Source: an uncultured Acetatifactor sp.
GTDB taxonomy: Bacteria; Bacillota; Clostridia; Lachnospirales; Lachnospiraceae
DNA length: 64,000 bases
Reading direction: 5' to 3'
Assembly: GCA_910584865.1 (NCBI GenBank)
Contig: CAJUCE010000001.1
Location: 62,001 to 126,000, forward strand
Shown: positions 34,569 to 42,743 of the stretch, one piece after another
How the letters are laid out: the number at the start of each line of letters is the position of its first letter
Position numbering within the stretch: position 1 is the stretch's first letter
Notes under the pieces: generated by a model
Told to the model about the DNA's origin: nothing
The model's input: the letters and a program-made list of their open reading frames with translations, nothing else
The model's database searches: none
Made by a program: the position numbers and the translations under genes

Positions 34569-34734
34569 GTTGTTACCTCCGTGTGGCGTTGCGGGGGCTT
34601 CCAGAAAAACGCCCGCTGTCTGTCTTGGAATAAAAGCAGGAATTTTCTGATCTGCAGGAAGAATGGGACTGATTACAGAATATTTACTATGAAAATCTGC
34701 TCTGAGTTCAGGGTATCATAAGTGGAGGGATTTT

Positions 34735-35000
34735 TCAAGCTATTTTTTCAAGCGCACAGTATTTTGTACGCAGTACTGTCACTGTTCACGGCTTCGCCGT
34801 TCACAGCAACATGATGCACACATACAATAGAATTCAAGTGCAGAATTCTATTGTCATGAATTGAGCAAAGAACGCTCATTTTGGCGCCTGCTGTCTCGGG
34901 CTTTTCGTGCATAATGCGCACGAAAACCCTCGCGGAGGCACCGAGTGAACAGCAACGCAGTACTTCGCAGTATTTTGCCTGCAGTGCTTTTGCGTGCAGT
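34735..35000. repeat. Multi-hairpin intergenic repeat region
   Basis: The 745-bp gap 34569-35313 carries no gene. It contains a perfect 11-bp hairpin CAATAGAATTC/GAATTCTATTG (34825-34853), a perfect 9-bp hairpin TTTTCGTGC/GCACGAAAA (34902-34926), an ACGGC-TTC-GCCGT hairpin and repeated GCAGTACT and GCAGTATTTT words at both ends. The layout resembles compound REP-like elements. AT-rich sequence with TATAAT words at 35038-35059 may be a promoter for the ABC exporter genes. Confidence 0.6.
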
Positions 35001-35230
35001 ATAAATTTCTTTTCACAAAAGTACTTGCAAAAAATAAATTATAATGATATTATAATGATATCAAATAGAAACAAGCTGGAAGTAAAGCAGGGAAACGGAT
35101 TGTGGGCGGGCTAAAGAGCGGCATGCAGTCCGGAGGGAAAATTGTGGCACGAGAGGGGGTCAGGCGTGTCACGCATCCAGTGAGAGACCATAACCCAACG
35201 CATCCCATGAAGAGAACCGCAGACTACATG

Positions 35231-35266
35231 GGAATCCAGGGAATCCAGGGAATCCAGGGAATCCCT
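35231..35266 (+). repeat. 9-bp tandem repeat ending in a palindrome
   Basis: Three exact GGAATCCAG units followed by GGAATCCCT lie 48 bp before the ABC ATPase start. The last part forms CCAGGG-AAT-CCCTGG. It lies in the likely 5' leader of the exporter operon. Confidence 0.85.
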
Positions 35267-35313
35267 GGGAAAGCAGGGAGAAGCATACAGATCAAGACGG
35301 GAGGAAATCAAAA

Positions 35314-36036
35314 ATGTTGGAAATCAAGAACCTGACAAAAAACTACAAAGGGGGAAAAACGGCAGTGGACAATCTGTCCCTGACGGTGCGCCCCGGAGAT
35401 ATCTACGGATTCATCGGCCACAACGGAGCCGGGAAGACCACTACCATCAAGGCCGTGGTGGGGATTCACGATTTTGACAGCGGGGAGATTCTGGTGGACG
35501 GGAAGGATGTGAGGAGCCGCTCCCTGGACTGCAAGAGGGTCATCGCCTACATTCCGGACAATCCGGATATCTATGAATACCTGACAGGCATCCAGTATCT
35601 GAATTTCATAGCGGATATCTATCAGGTGCCGGGGAAAACCCGGGAGGAGCGGATCCGCAGGGAGGCGGAGGAGTTCGGAATCTATCCGGTTCTGGGGGAT
35701 CTGGTGTCCACCTACTCCCATGGCATGCGGCAGAAGCTGGTGCTCATCGGAGCGCTGCTGCATGAGCCGAAGCTGCTGATTCTGGATGAACCCTTTGTGG
35801 GACTGGACCCGGAGGCATCCCTGATCCTGAAGAGGAAGATGCATACCCTGTGTGAAAAGGGAAGCGCCATCTTCTTTTCCACCCATGTACTGGAGGTGGC
35901 GGAGAAGCTGTGCAACCGGATTGCCGTGATTTCCGGGGGAAAACTGGTGGCGGAGGGAGCAACGAAGGAGCTCGTGGGAGATAAGTCCCTGGAGGATGTA
36001 TTTATGGAGGTGACCCATCATGATGAGGCAGATTAG
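35314..36036 (+). CDS. ABC transporter ATP-binding protein
   Basis: The 240-residue protein has Walker A GHNGAGKTT, the signature YSHGMRQK, Walker B LLILDEP and the switch histidine in FSTHVLE. It resembles ABC-2-type export ATPases (CcmA group). Its 3' end overlaps the permease gene by 17 nt, so they form an operon. The Shine-Dalgarno GGGAGG is close to the ATG. The substrate is unknown. Confidence 0.93.
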   Translation: MLEIKNLTKNYKGGKTAVDNLSLTVRPGDIYGFIGHNGAGKTTTIKAVVGIHDFDSGEILVDGKDVRSRSLDCKRVIAYIPDNPDIYEYLTGIQYLNFIADIYQVPGKTREERIRREAEEFGIYPVLGDLVSTYSHGMRQKLVLIGALLHEPKLLILDEPFVGLDPEASLILKRKMHTLCEKGSAIFFSTHVLEVAEKLCNRIAVISGGKLVAEGATKELVGDKSLEDVFMEVTHHDEAD

Positions 36037-37597
36037 GCTGTTGACAAGGATTTCCCTGTACGGGATGTTCGGGATAAATGAACTGCGTTTCACGAAGGAT
36101 ACCGGGAAGAAGGTGAAGGGCTGTCTCATGGGCTGTCTGTGGATTCTTCTGATCGTGATGCTGGCGGGTTATGTGGGGATGGGAAGCTACGGGCTGGCGG
36201 TTATGGGAATGGGACAATTTGTGCCTGCGGTGCTTGGCGTGTCGGTGGCTATGGTGGTGTTCTTTTTCACCCTGTTCAAGGCGGGGCCGGTGCTGTTTGA
36301 CCGGAAGGCTTATGAGAAGCAGATTGCCCTGCCGGTGACGGTGCGGGCCATTATTGTCAGCCGTTTCCTGTCCATGTATATTACGGATATGCTGCTGGGA
36401 TTCCTGATCCTGCTGCCGGGCATGGCTGTGTATGGGGCGGTGGAGCATCCGGGCGTCTCTTTCTACCTGACGGGGATTGCAGCGGGGATTTTCCTGCCGC
36501 TATTGCCTTTGACGGCGGCTTCCGTCCTGGGGGCGCTGATAGCGGGCATCTCCAGTCGGTGGAGGTATAAGAATCTGGTGTCCATCCTGCTGACGCTTGT
36601 GCTGATCTGCGCGATTATGGTGGGCAGCATGAAGATGGGCGGCATGGAGGAAAGCGAGCTGAACGCCATGGTGCAGCAGGCGGGCGCGTTTTTTGAGGAA
36701 CGGATTCTGGGCATTTACCCTCCGGCCATGTGGGTCTGCGACGCCATGGTCTTCGGGGAAATCGGGAAGCTCGCGCTGTTTCTGGCGGTATCTGCGGGAT
36801 GCTTTGCGGTGTTTCTGGAGATCCTGCAGCGGTTTTACGTAAATATCTGTCTGCTGTTGGGCAGCAGGGAGGCAAAAGGTAATTACCGGATGGAGGGGCT
36901 TCGGGAAAAATCCCTTCTGGGAACTATGGTGGAGCGGGAGCTGCGGCATTATTTTTCTTCCACCGTATATGTGGTCAATACACTGGCGGGGGAAGTGCTG
37001 ATGGTGCTGCTGGCCGTGGCGGTTCTGGTTGTGGATACCCGGACCATAGAGCAGAGCATGGGGATTCCCGGCGTGGTGGGGAGGGCGCTGCCCATCCTTC
37101 TGGGCTGTCTGCCCGTGATGATGCCCATGACGGCCTGCTCTATTTCCATGGAAGGGAAGCAGTGGTGGATGCTGCAGACTCTGCCGGTTGCCAGACGGGA
37201 TGTGGTCCGGAGCAAGGTGGCGGCGAATCTCCTGGTGGCCCTGCCTTTTTACCTGGTGTCCGAGGTACTGGTGATGTTGGCGCTGCGGCCGGGGTGGGCG
37301 GATGCATTGAGCCTGTTGGCAGTGCCTGCGGTATTTATTCTCTTCGGGGCGAGGCTGGGGTATGCGGTGAATGAGATGCTGCCGCTGATGGAGTGGGAGA
37401 GCGAGGTCAGGGTGGTGAAGCAGAGCGCTTCCAGTATGGTGAGCATGCTGGTGATTATGGTGACGGCGTTTGTGCCTATTGTGATTCTGATGACTGTGCC
37501 GGGGATTTCGAATTATGGAGTATATGGGATTCTGGCAGTTTTGATGGCAGGATTCGTGTGCATTTGCTCCTTCTTTGACAGACGTAGTGGGAGGTAG
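36020..37597 (+). CDS. ABC-2-type transporter permease, large
   Basis: The 525-residue protein has about twelve hydrophobic segments, more than a classical six-helix ABC-2 permease, and resembles duplicated permeases such as those of antibiotic or bacteriocin export systems. A charged amphipathic start (MMRQIRLLTRISLYGMFGIN) precedes the first membrane helix. It overlaps the ATPase gene and should pair with it. No regulator is adjacent. The substrate cannot be told. Confidence 0.85.
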   Translation: MMRQIRLLTRISLYGMFGINELRFTKDTGKKVKGCLMGCLWILLIVMLAGYVGMGSYGLAVMGMGQFVPAVLGVSVAMVVFFFTLFKAGPVLFDRKAYEKQIALPVTVRAIIVSRFLSMYITDMLLGFLILLPGMAVYGAVEHPGVSFYLTGIAAGIFLPLLPLTAASVLGALIAGISSRWRYKNLVSILLTLVLICAIMVGSMKMGGMEESELNAMVQQAGAFFEERILGIYPPAMWVCDAMVFGEIGKLALFLAVSAGCFAVFLEILQRFYVNICLLLGSREAKGNYRMEGLREKSLLGTMVERELRHYFSSTVYVVNTLAGEVLMVLLAVAVLVVDTRTIEQSMGIPGVVGRALPILLGCLPVMMPMTACSISMEGKQWWMLQTLPVARRDVVRSKVAANLLVALPFYLVSEVLVMLALRPGWADALSLLAVPAVFILFGARLGYAVNEMLPLMEWESEVRVVKQSASSMVSMLVIMVTAFVPIVILMTVPGISNYGVYGILAVLMAGFVCICSFFDRRSGR

Positions 37598-37675
37598 TGG
37601 ACATATGGGGCATTGTGGACGGGCAGCTATTGAATCTGCCGGAGTAAAGGGGTATAATGTTTATACTGCTCGTTG

Positions 37676-37781
37676 GTTATACTCGTGAACGCATTTAATT
37701 GCCGCTTTCAGTTCTGGATTGCCGATGCGTTCACTCGTTATACCATGCAGACGGAAATTAATTACGTTTGTGGGTATAAAT
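37676..37781 (+). repeat. Interspersed repeat family 2, 106 bp (copy 1)
   Basis: This copy is nearly identical, with about six differences, to the reverse complement of 63478-63583. It contains the dyads TATACTCGTGAACGCAT...ATGCGTTCACTCGTTATA and other short inverted repeats. It lies in the 301-bp gap between the exporter operon and the DUF2264 gene. The high identity argues for recent copying. Confidence 0.9.
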
Positions 37782-37898
37782 TTGCAGTACAACCTGACTG
37801 CAGGCCGTCGGCCAAGTACTTTCCCAAGGGCATCACTGTAAGTCTTGGCGGCCTGCACTACAACGAAACCTACAGACAGAATTACAAGGGAGAAAAAT

Positions 37899-39041
37899 AT
37901 GGGGACGGATATCAGGAGAGAATGGCTGGATGATTTATTAAAGATAGCGGGGCCGGTATTGGATGCATTGGAGGCCGGTGAATTAAAGATAAGAATGCCG
38001 TTAAGCTTTCATGAGGACAGGGCGTCCTTTGCGCCTTTGGAGGCATTTGGGAGGAGTATGCTTGGACTGGCTCCCTGGCTGGAGGCTGACAGCGGCGCAT
38101 TGGAGGAAGGAGAGAGAACGTTACAGGCCCGGTACAGAGAAAAGGCTGTACGTTGTATTGAGATGGCTGTGGACCCGGATTCCGCAGATTATATGAATTT
38201 TGACCAAGGAGGACAGCCTCTTGTGGATACGGCATTTCTGGCCCATGCCATTGTGCGTGCTCCGAAGGTTTTGGCGGGCGCGCTGTCCTCAAAAGCGCGC
38301 CGCGATCTGGCGCAGGCTTTTCGGAGTTCCCGCAGGATTATGCCTGGAAAAAATAACTGGCTGTTCTTTTCTGCCATGGTGGAGGCAGGGCTTTTTGTAT
38401 TGGGAGAGCCTTATGACAGGATGCGCGTGCTGTATGCCCTGCGGTCTTTTCAGGGATGGTATATGGGAGACGGGGTATATGGTGACGGCGCCATGCTGCA
38501 TTGTGACTATTATAACAGCTTTGTGATACAGCCCATGTATGTGGATTTGGTGAAAATATTTTCCGGAGAAATCGGGGAAGCGGAAGCGATGTGTTCTGAA
38601 GTGATTGCCCGGGCATCCAGGTACGCTTCCGTATTGGAGCGGATGATAGGGCCGGAGGGTTCCTATCCGGTGGTGGGGCGTTCCATTTGCTATCGCTTCG
38701 GGGCCTTTCAGATGCTTGCCCAGGCGGCCTTGCAGCATGAGCTGGAGGAGGGCATTGCGCCGGCAGCAGTCAGATGCGCATTGACTGCCGTGATCAGACG
38801 TGCGATGGCCGCGCCGGATATGTTTGACGAAAACGGATGGCTGAGGCCGGGGGTTTACGGGTACCAGCCGGAACTGGCAGAGAGCTATATCAATATCGGA
38901 AGTTTGTATCTGTGCAGTGCAGTGTTCCTTCCTCTGGGACTTGCCCCCCAGGATGCATTTTGGAGCGGGCCGGATGAGGATTGGTCCGGCAGAAAGGTGT
39001 GGGCCGGAGGGCATATCGCCATTGATCATGCGAAGGATTGA
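37899..39041 (+). CDS. DUF2264 domain protein
   Basis: The 380-residue protein aligns in style with DUF2264 proteins: REWLDDLLKIAGPVLDALEAG, NNWLFFSAMVEAGLF, YGDGAMLHCDYYNSFVIQPMYVDL and NIGSLYLCSAVFLPLGL. The family is predicted to be an alpha/alpha-toroid glycosidase or lyase-like protein, often near genes for plant polysaccharide use. ATG at 37899 follows AAGGGAG. The frame reaches back into the 106-bp repeat region. No signal peptide is present, so it is probably cytoplasmic. Confidence 0.82.
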   Translation: MGTDIRREWLDDLLKIAGPVLDALEAGELKIRMPLSFHEDRASFAPLEAFGRSMLGLAPWLEADSGALEEGERTLQARYREKAVRCIEMAVDPDSADYMNFDQGGQPLVDTAFLAHAIVRAPKVLAGALSSKARRDLAQAFRSSRRIMPGKNNWLFFSAMVEAGLFVLGEPYDRMRVLYALRSFQGWYMGDGVYGDGAMLHCDYYNSFVIQPMYVDLVKIFSGEIGEAEAMCSEVIARASRYASVLERMIGPEGSYPVVGRSICYRFGAFQMLAQAALQHELEEGIAPAAVRCALTAVIRRAMAAPDMFDENGWLRPGVYGYQPELAESYINIGSLYLCSAVFLPLGLAPQDAFWSGPDEDWSGRKVWAGGHIAIDHAKD

Positions 39042-39058
39042 ATCATTGAGGGTACATT

Positions 39059-39176
39059 CCCCGATGCTTGCATCGCGCAAACTAGCACCGAGCGTAGCGA
39101 GGTTGGGGCGAATACCCCGCTCCTGCGAAGCAGGAGGCAAACACCCTTGTGGTGTTTGAGTGCTTGCACCGGGGAA
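39059..39176. repeat. Cluster of four short hairpins
   Basis: The hairpins are GATGC-TT-GCATC (39063-39074), GGGG-CCCC (39104-39118), CTCCTGC-GAA-GCAGGAG (39120-39136) and a perfect 8-bp CAAACACC/GGTGTTTG (39138-39158). They are enclosed by CCCCG and CGGGG. It lies between convergent genes, 18 bp after the DUF2264 stop. The rest of 39177-39400 shows nothing recognisable. Confidence 0.65.
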
Positions 39177-39400
39177 GTTTACTCTGTCACGGGTTCCTTC
39201 CACAGGCGTTCTCCCTGCGGACATGCCTTGGAGAGACTCGTCAGACAGATACTGAGACAGCGTTTCCCGCAGGCGCGAAGACGGCTTTGGGATTTTATGG
39301 GAATCCTGGAAGGGAAGACAGCTTAACCGATAGGCGCAAGATGTCCCCCAGGACAGAAATGCAGAAGGAAGCGTTTTTGTCCCGGGGGCAGTATATTTTC

Positions 39401-40831
39401 CTACAGATCGTAGTACATCTTAAATTCCGCCGGATTGGGAATCTGCTCCATCTGCTGCAGTTCGGCCCGTTTTCTGGCCACCCATACATCGATGAGCCTC
39501 TGGGGGAAGACGCCGCCCTTGGTCAGGTAATCGTGGTCTGCCTCCAGGGCATCCAGAGCCTCGCCCAGGGACGTGGGCAGTCCCTTGATCTTCTTCTGCT
39601 CCTGGGGGGAGAGGGTGTAGAGGTTGAAGTCATAAGGTCCCCATCCGTTTGCCTCAGGATCGATCCGGTTCTCGATGCCGTCCAGTCCTGCCATCAGAAT
39701 GGCGGCATAGGCGTAGTAGGGATTGGCGGTGGCGTCCGGATTGCGCAGTTCGAAGCGCTTGGTTTCCGGAGACTTGGCGTAAGCAGGAATCCGGATCACG
39801 GCGCTGCGGTTGGAGGTGGCGTAGCCGATGGTCACCGGCGCCTCATATCCCGGCACCAGACGCTTGAAGGAGTTGGTGGAGGGATTGGTGAAGGCGCAGA
39901 GGGAGGCAATGTGTTTCAGGAGCCCTCCCATAAAATAGTGGGCCGTCCGGCTTAAGCCGGAATAGCCGTTCTCATCATAAAACAGGGGTTGTCCGTCCTT
40001 GAAAAGGAGCATGTGCACATGCATGCCGCTGCCTGCCTCCTGGTAAATGGGTTTGGGCAGGAAGGTGGCGGTTTTGCCTTCCCGGGCGGCAAGGTTTTTG
40101 ATGATGTATTTGATAATCATGGTGTTGTCGGCCATGGCGGGCATGTCCGCAAGCTCTACTTCAATCTCCATCTGGCCGGGACCGCCCACCTCGTGGTGGT
40201 GGTATTTCACCCGGATGCCCCAGTCTTCCATCATCATGCACATACGGCTGCGCAGGTCATAGCCCACGTCCTGGGGCGCGGCGATGTGGTAGCCTCCCTT
40301 GTGGGATACTTCATAGCCGTTGTTTCCCGCAGTGTCCAGGCTGTGGTTCCAGTCCGCCTGCCTGGTGTCGATGCGGTAGCCGCACTGTCTGGGCGTTACT
40401 TCAAAGCGGGCGCTGTCGAAGAGGTAGAATTCGAATTCCGGGCCGATGACCATCCGGTCCGCGACGCCCTGTTCCTTCATATATTCAACTGCCTTCAGGG
40501 ATACATTCTTCGGGTACTGGTCAAAGGGCCTGTTCTCCCCTTTGCCGATGGTGCATACATTGCCGCACATGGTCAGGGTGGGGACTGCCGCAAAGGGATC
40601 CACATAGGCAGTGTCCGGATCCGGTAGGAATACCATGTCGCTCTTTTCGATGGGGGCATAGCCGTAGTTGGAGCCGTCGAAGCCGATGCCGTAGGTGAAG
40701 GTGTTTTCCCCGAAGCGTTCCACGGGGATGGTGATGTGCCGCCAGCGGCCGTCGATGTCCGTCATTTTAAAGTCTATCATGCGGATCTGCTTTTCTTCGC
40801 AGAGATTTCTGATTTCATTAATTTTATTCAT
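39401..40831 (-). CDS. glnA: Glutamine synthetase, type I
   Basis: The 476-residue protein has the beta-grasp N-terminal domain (VDPFAAVPTLTMCGNVC) and the catalytic domain with VIGPEFEFYLFD, the metal and glutamate-site region, the ATP-site segment KPIYQEAGSGMHVHMLLF, NRSAVIRIP and ELRNPDATANPYYAYAAIL. It makes glutamine from glutamate, ammonia and ATP. The usual adenylylation tyrosine loop is not evident, in line with Gram-positive feedback-regulated enzymes. ATG at 40831 is chosen because GGAG lies 8 nt upstream and similarity starts there. The frame to 40945 translates a palindromic repeat. It probably shares a transcript with the epimerase gene. Confidence 0.95.
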   Translation of the reverse strand: MNKINEIRNLCEEKQIRMIDFKMTDIDGRWRHITIPVERFGENTFTYGIGFDGSNYGYAPIEKSDMVFLPDPDTAYVDPFAAVPTLTMCGNVCTIGKGENRPFDQYPKNVSLKAVEYMKEQGVADRMVIGPEFEFYLFDSARFEVTPRQCGYRIDTRQADWNHSLDTAGNNGYEVSHKGGYHIAAPQDVGYDLRSRMCMMMEDWGIRVKYHHHEVGGPGQMEIEVELADMPAMADNTMIIKYIIKNLAAREGKTATFLPKPIYQEAGSGMHVHMLLFKDGQPLFYDENGYSGLSRTAHYFMGGLLKHIASLCAFTNPSTNSFKRLVPGYEAPVTIGYATSNRSAVIRIPAYAKSPETKRFELRNPDATANPYYAYAAILMAGLDGIENRIDPEANGWGPYDFNLYTLSPQEQKKIKGLPTSLGEALDALEADHDYLTKGGVFPQRLIDVWVARKRAELQQMEQIPNPAEFKMYYDL

Positions 40832-40839
40832 AAAGATAT

Positions 40840-40948
40840 CTCCTATTCCAGTTCCGCATATGCCCGGATCAATACCAGGAATAGTCAGAACAATTCCCGT
40901 CCCAAGAGCAGTGCCGGAAATTGTTCTGGGCATTGCTCCGGACATATG
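40840..40948 (-). repeat. Palindromic leader element before glnA, related to the two-stem repeats
   Basis: Read on the minus strand the element ends ATGCGGAACTGGAATAGGAG, matching the 3' end of copies A and B, and its GGAG serves as the glnA Shine-Dalgarno. Outer arms CATATG-T-CCGG and CCGG-G-CATATG pair. Inner arms 40887-40898 and 40916-40927 pair at 11 of 12. The apical ACGGACGCAT block of A and B is absent, so it is a diverged or shorter relative. Confidence 0.7.
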
Positions 40949-40973
40949 ATGTTATATATTTTTGGTCTTTTCG

Positions 40974-41852
40974 TCAGTCTGCCTGAATGGTGTAGGAAGC
41001 GTTCCAGATCTTGCCGGGATTTACCTGATTTCCCCATTTCCGTTCCTCCAGGGCGCCGTCAAAGTCCTCGCCGTCGCATCTGCCGTACCAGGGTTCGATG
41101 CAGACGAAGGGGGCTTCTTTGCCGGGAGGGGACCAGATGCCGAAGAGGGGCGCGTCCATGGTGACGGTCACATATCTGGAGCCGTCTTTCCGGCAGAGGG
41201 CGGCTGTGGAGGTCTGGCTGTCCTCAATCACCAGCGCGTCATGCTCGAAAAGATTTGCCCGCAGGGGCAGTCTGCCGTCCGTCAGAGGATACACATCCCG
41301 GGAATTTGTTGCCAGTCCGTTTTCGCTGATGCGGGTGCTGACCACTTCCTCCACGTCGCCGAAGTCCACGAAGCATTCGGTCTGCTTTGTGCCGGGCTCG
41401 ATGGGGCAGTTGAAGGCCGGATGTCCTCCGATGGAAAAGTGCAGGACCTCGCTGCCGGGATTTTCCACCTGCCACAGGACTTCCACCTGGTTTCCCGAGA
41501 TCCGGTAGCCCAGTTTCAGGATAAATTCGTAAGGGTATTTTGCCAGGGTTTCCTCGCTGGAGCGCAGTTCAAACCATATTTCATCAATAAATTGATTGCA
41601 AAGCGTGAATTCCATGTCCCTGGCGAATCCGTGCTGTGTCATGGAGTAGGTTTTTCCCTTGGTCCGGTATTCCTTGTTTTTTACGCCGCCCACGAAGGGG
41701 AAGAGGACGGGCGAAGTGCGCCCCCAGTATTTTGCGTCGCCGCACCACATGTACTCGGTTCCGGTGTCAAGCCTTTTCAGGGATTTCAACTCTGCGCCGT
41801 GACTGTCCACCGCTATGGAGATCACATCGTTCTTTAATTGGTAAATTGCCAT
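40974..41852 (-). CDS. Aldose 1-epimerase family protein (LacX-like)
   Basis: The 292-residue protein starts AIYQLKNDVISIAVDSHGAEL and has the family segments WGRTSPVLFPFVGGVKN, MTQHGFARDMEF and FSIGGHPAFNCP with the catalytic His positions. This matches the LacX/YeaD-type branch of mutarotases. It probably interconverts anomers of a hexose or sugar phosphate. A GGAGG site precedes ATG 41852, and a good promoter lies at 41900-41929. glnA follows 142 bp downstream on the same strand. Confidence 0.9.
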   Translation of the reverse strand: MAIYQLKNDVISIAVDSHGAELKSLKRLDTGTEYMWCGDAKYWGRTSPVLFPFVGGVKNKEYRTKGKTYSMTQHGFARDMEFTLCNQFIDEIWFELRSSEETLAKYPYEFILKLGYRISGNQVEVLWQVENPGSEVLHFSIGGHPAFNCPIEPGTKQTECFVDFGDVEEVVSTRISENGLATNSRDVYPLTDGRLPLRANLFEHDALVIEDSQTSTAALCRKDGSRYVTVTMDAPLFGIWSPPGKEAPFVCIEPWYGRCDGEDFDGALEERKWGNQVNPGKIWNASYTIQAD

Positions 41853-41899
41853 AAAATCCTCCTTTTTGTTTGCTTGTGGATCGTGAATCTGTTATAAAT

Positions 41900-41929
41900 A
41901 TCATATGCCATGGAGGGATGGGCTGTCAA
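41900..41929 (-). promoter_or_regulatory. Promoter of the epimerase-glnA unit
   Basis: On the minus strand TTGACA (41924-41929) and TATGAT (41900-41905) are separated by 18 nt. The -10 element is about 48 bp upstream of the epimerase ATG. Confidence 0.65.
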
Positions 41930-42162
41930 GTTGTGATATAAATTTCCGGTCTTTCAGATTTTACCCCTGTATATTCCAGCCAAAGCAAATTTGCAGAACG
42001 GCTGTACAGACTTCTCTCCTGTATCAAAAAGCAGCTTGGAATATAATGAAAGCCATTTTTTGGCGGGATATATTATATAGGGCAGCGCGGAAGTCCGGGT
42101 TGGAGGTGGAGGGGTATCTTGCAAAGGGGTGTTTTCAGGATGGTTTCAATTCAGGATTGCAT

Positions 42163-42198
42163 AAAATCCGGAGGAATAGAGATATTCTCCGGATTTTT
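42163..42198 (+). terminator. Strong rho-independent terminator with no gene before it
   Basis: AAATCCGGAG pairs perfectly with CTCCGGATTT, followed by TTTG. No credible coding sequence precedes it on the plus strand. A TATAAT word at about 42041 leaves room for a short transcript of about 150 nt. The remaining 41930-42534 has no recognisable gene. Confidence 0.7.
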
Positions 42199-42534
42199 GT
42201 GATGCAGACTTTCAGCTGTCAGGTGTATCTGACAAAGTTTTGAAAAGATATGGACATTTTGAATAAGCCATGATAAGATTTTAGAAAATACTGCTGTTTA
42301 TGGTTTGTGGAATCCAGTAATGTCCTGGAATCAGGGAGAATAATGGCTGCTGAACGATTAATTGCAACGCGGAAAGATTTTTGGATAGTTTCAAATCCCA
42401 CTGCTATACATATAAAATTTTACCGGATCAGGAGAAGCGCATAAGGGGTAAGCGGTTAATGCTGTTTTAGTGCGGGCTGAAATGTTGGATTATGAAAAAT
42501 AAATCGCTAAAGGATTATAAGAAATTAAGTTGTT

Positions 42535-42726
42535 ATGCTCAAAGAGAGGGATTTGGAGATATGGCCTGTAGAAGGAAAAACAAGGATTTCAGGTTTGCAG
42601 ATGCTGGAGCGTCAGGGATTTTTAAGGATTTCAGATAAGAAATATTATCTGTCAGAGATCATACGGCAGGGGGTCCGTTATAAGGTGGGAGCGACGCCGA
42701 AGGTGCTGTCGCTGCTGATAAAGTAA
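42535..42726 (+). CDS. Short hypothetical frame before the VanZ gene
   Basis: The 63-residue frame (MLKERDLEIWPVEGKTRISG...) has no recognised family. It ends 17 nt before the VanZ gene and has no clear ribosome-binding site. It reads like the tail of a longer winged-helix-type protein (LERQGFLRISDKKYYLSE), so it may be a remnant. Confidence 0.3.
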   Translation: MLKERDLEIWPVEGKTRISGLQMLERQGFLRISDKKYYLSEIIRQGVRYKVGATPKVLSLLIK

Positions 42727-42743
42727 GCTGAGGATAACATAAG

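Noticed and set aside
39149..39955. 268-residue plus-strand frame opposite glnA
   Set aside because: It is the antisense shadow of glnA and has no family similarity.
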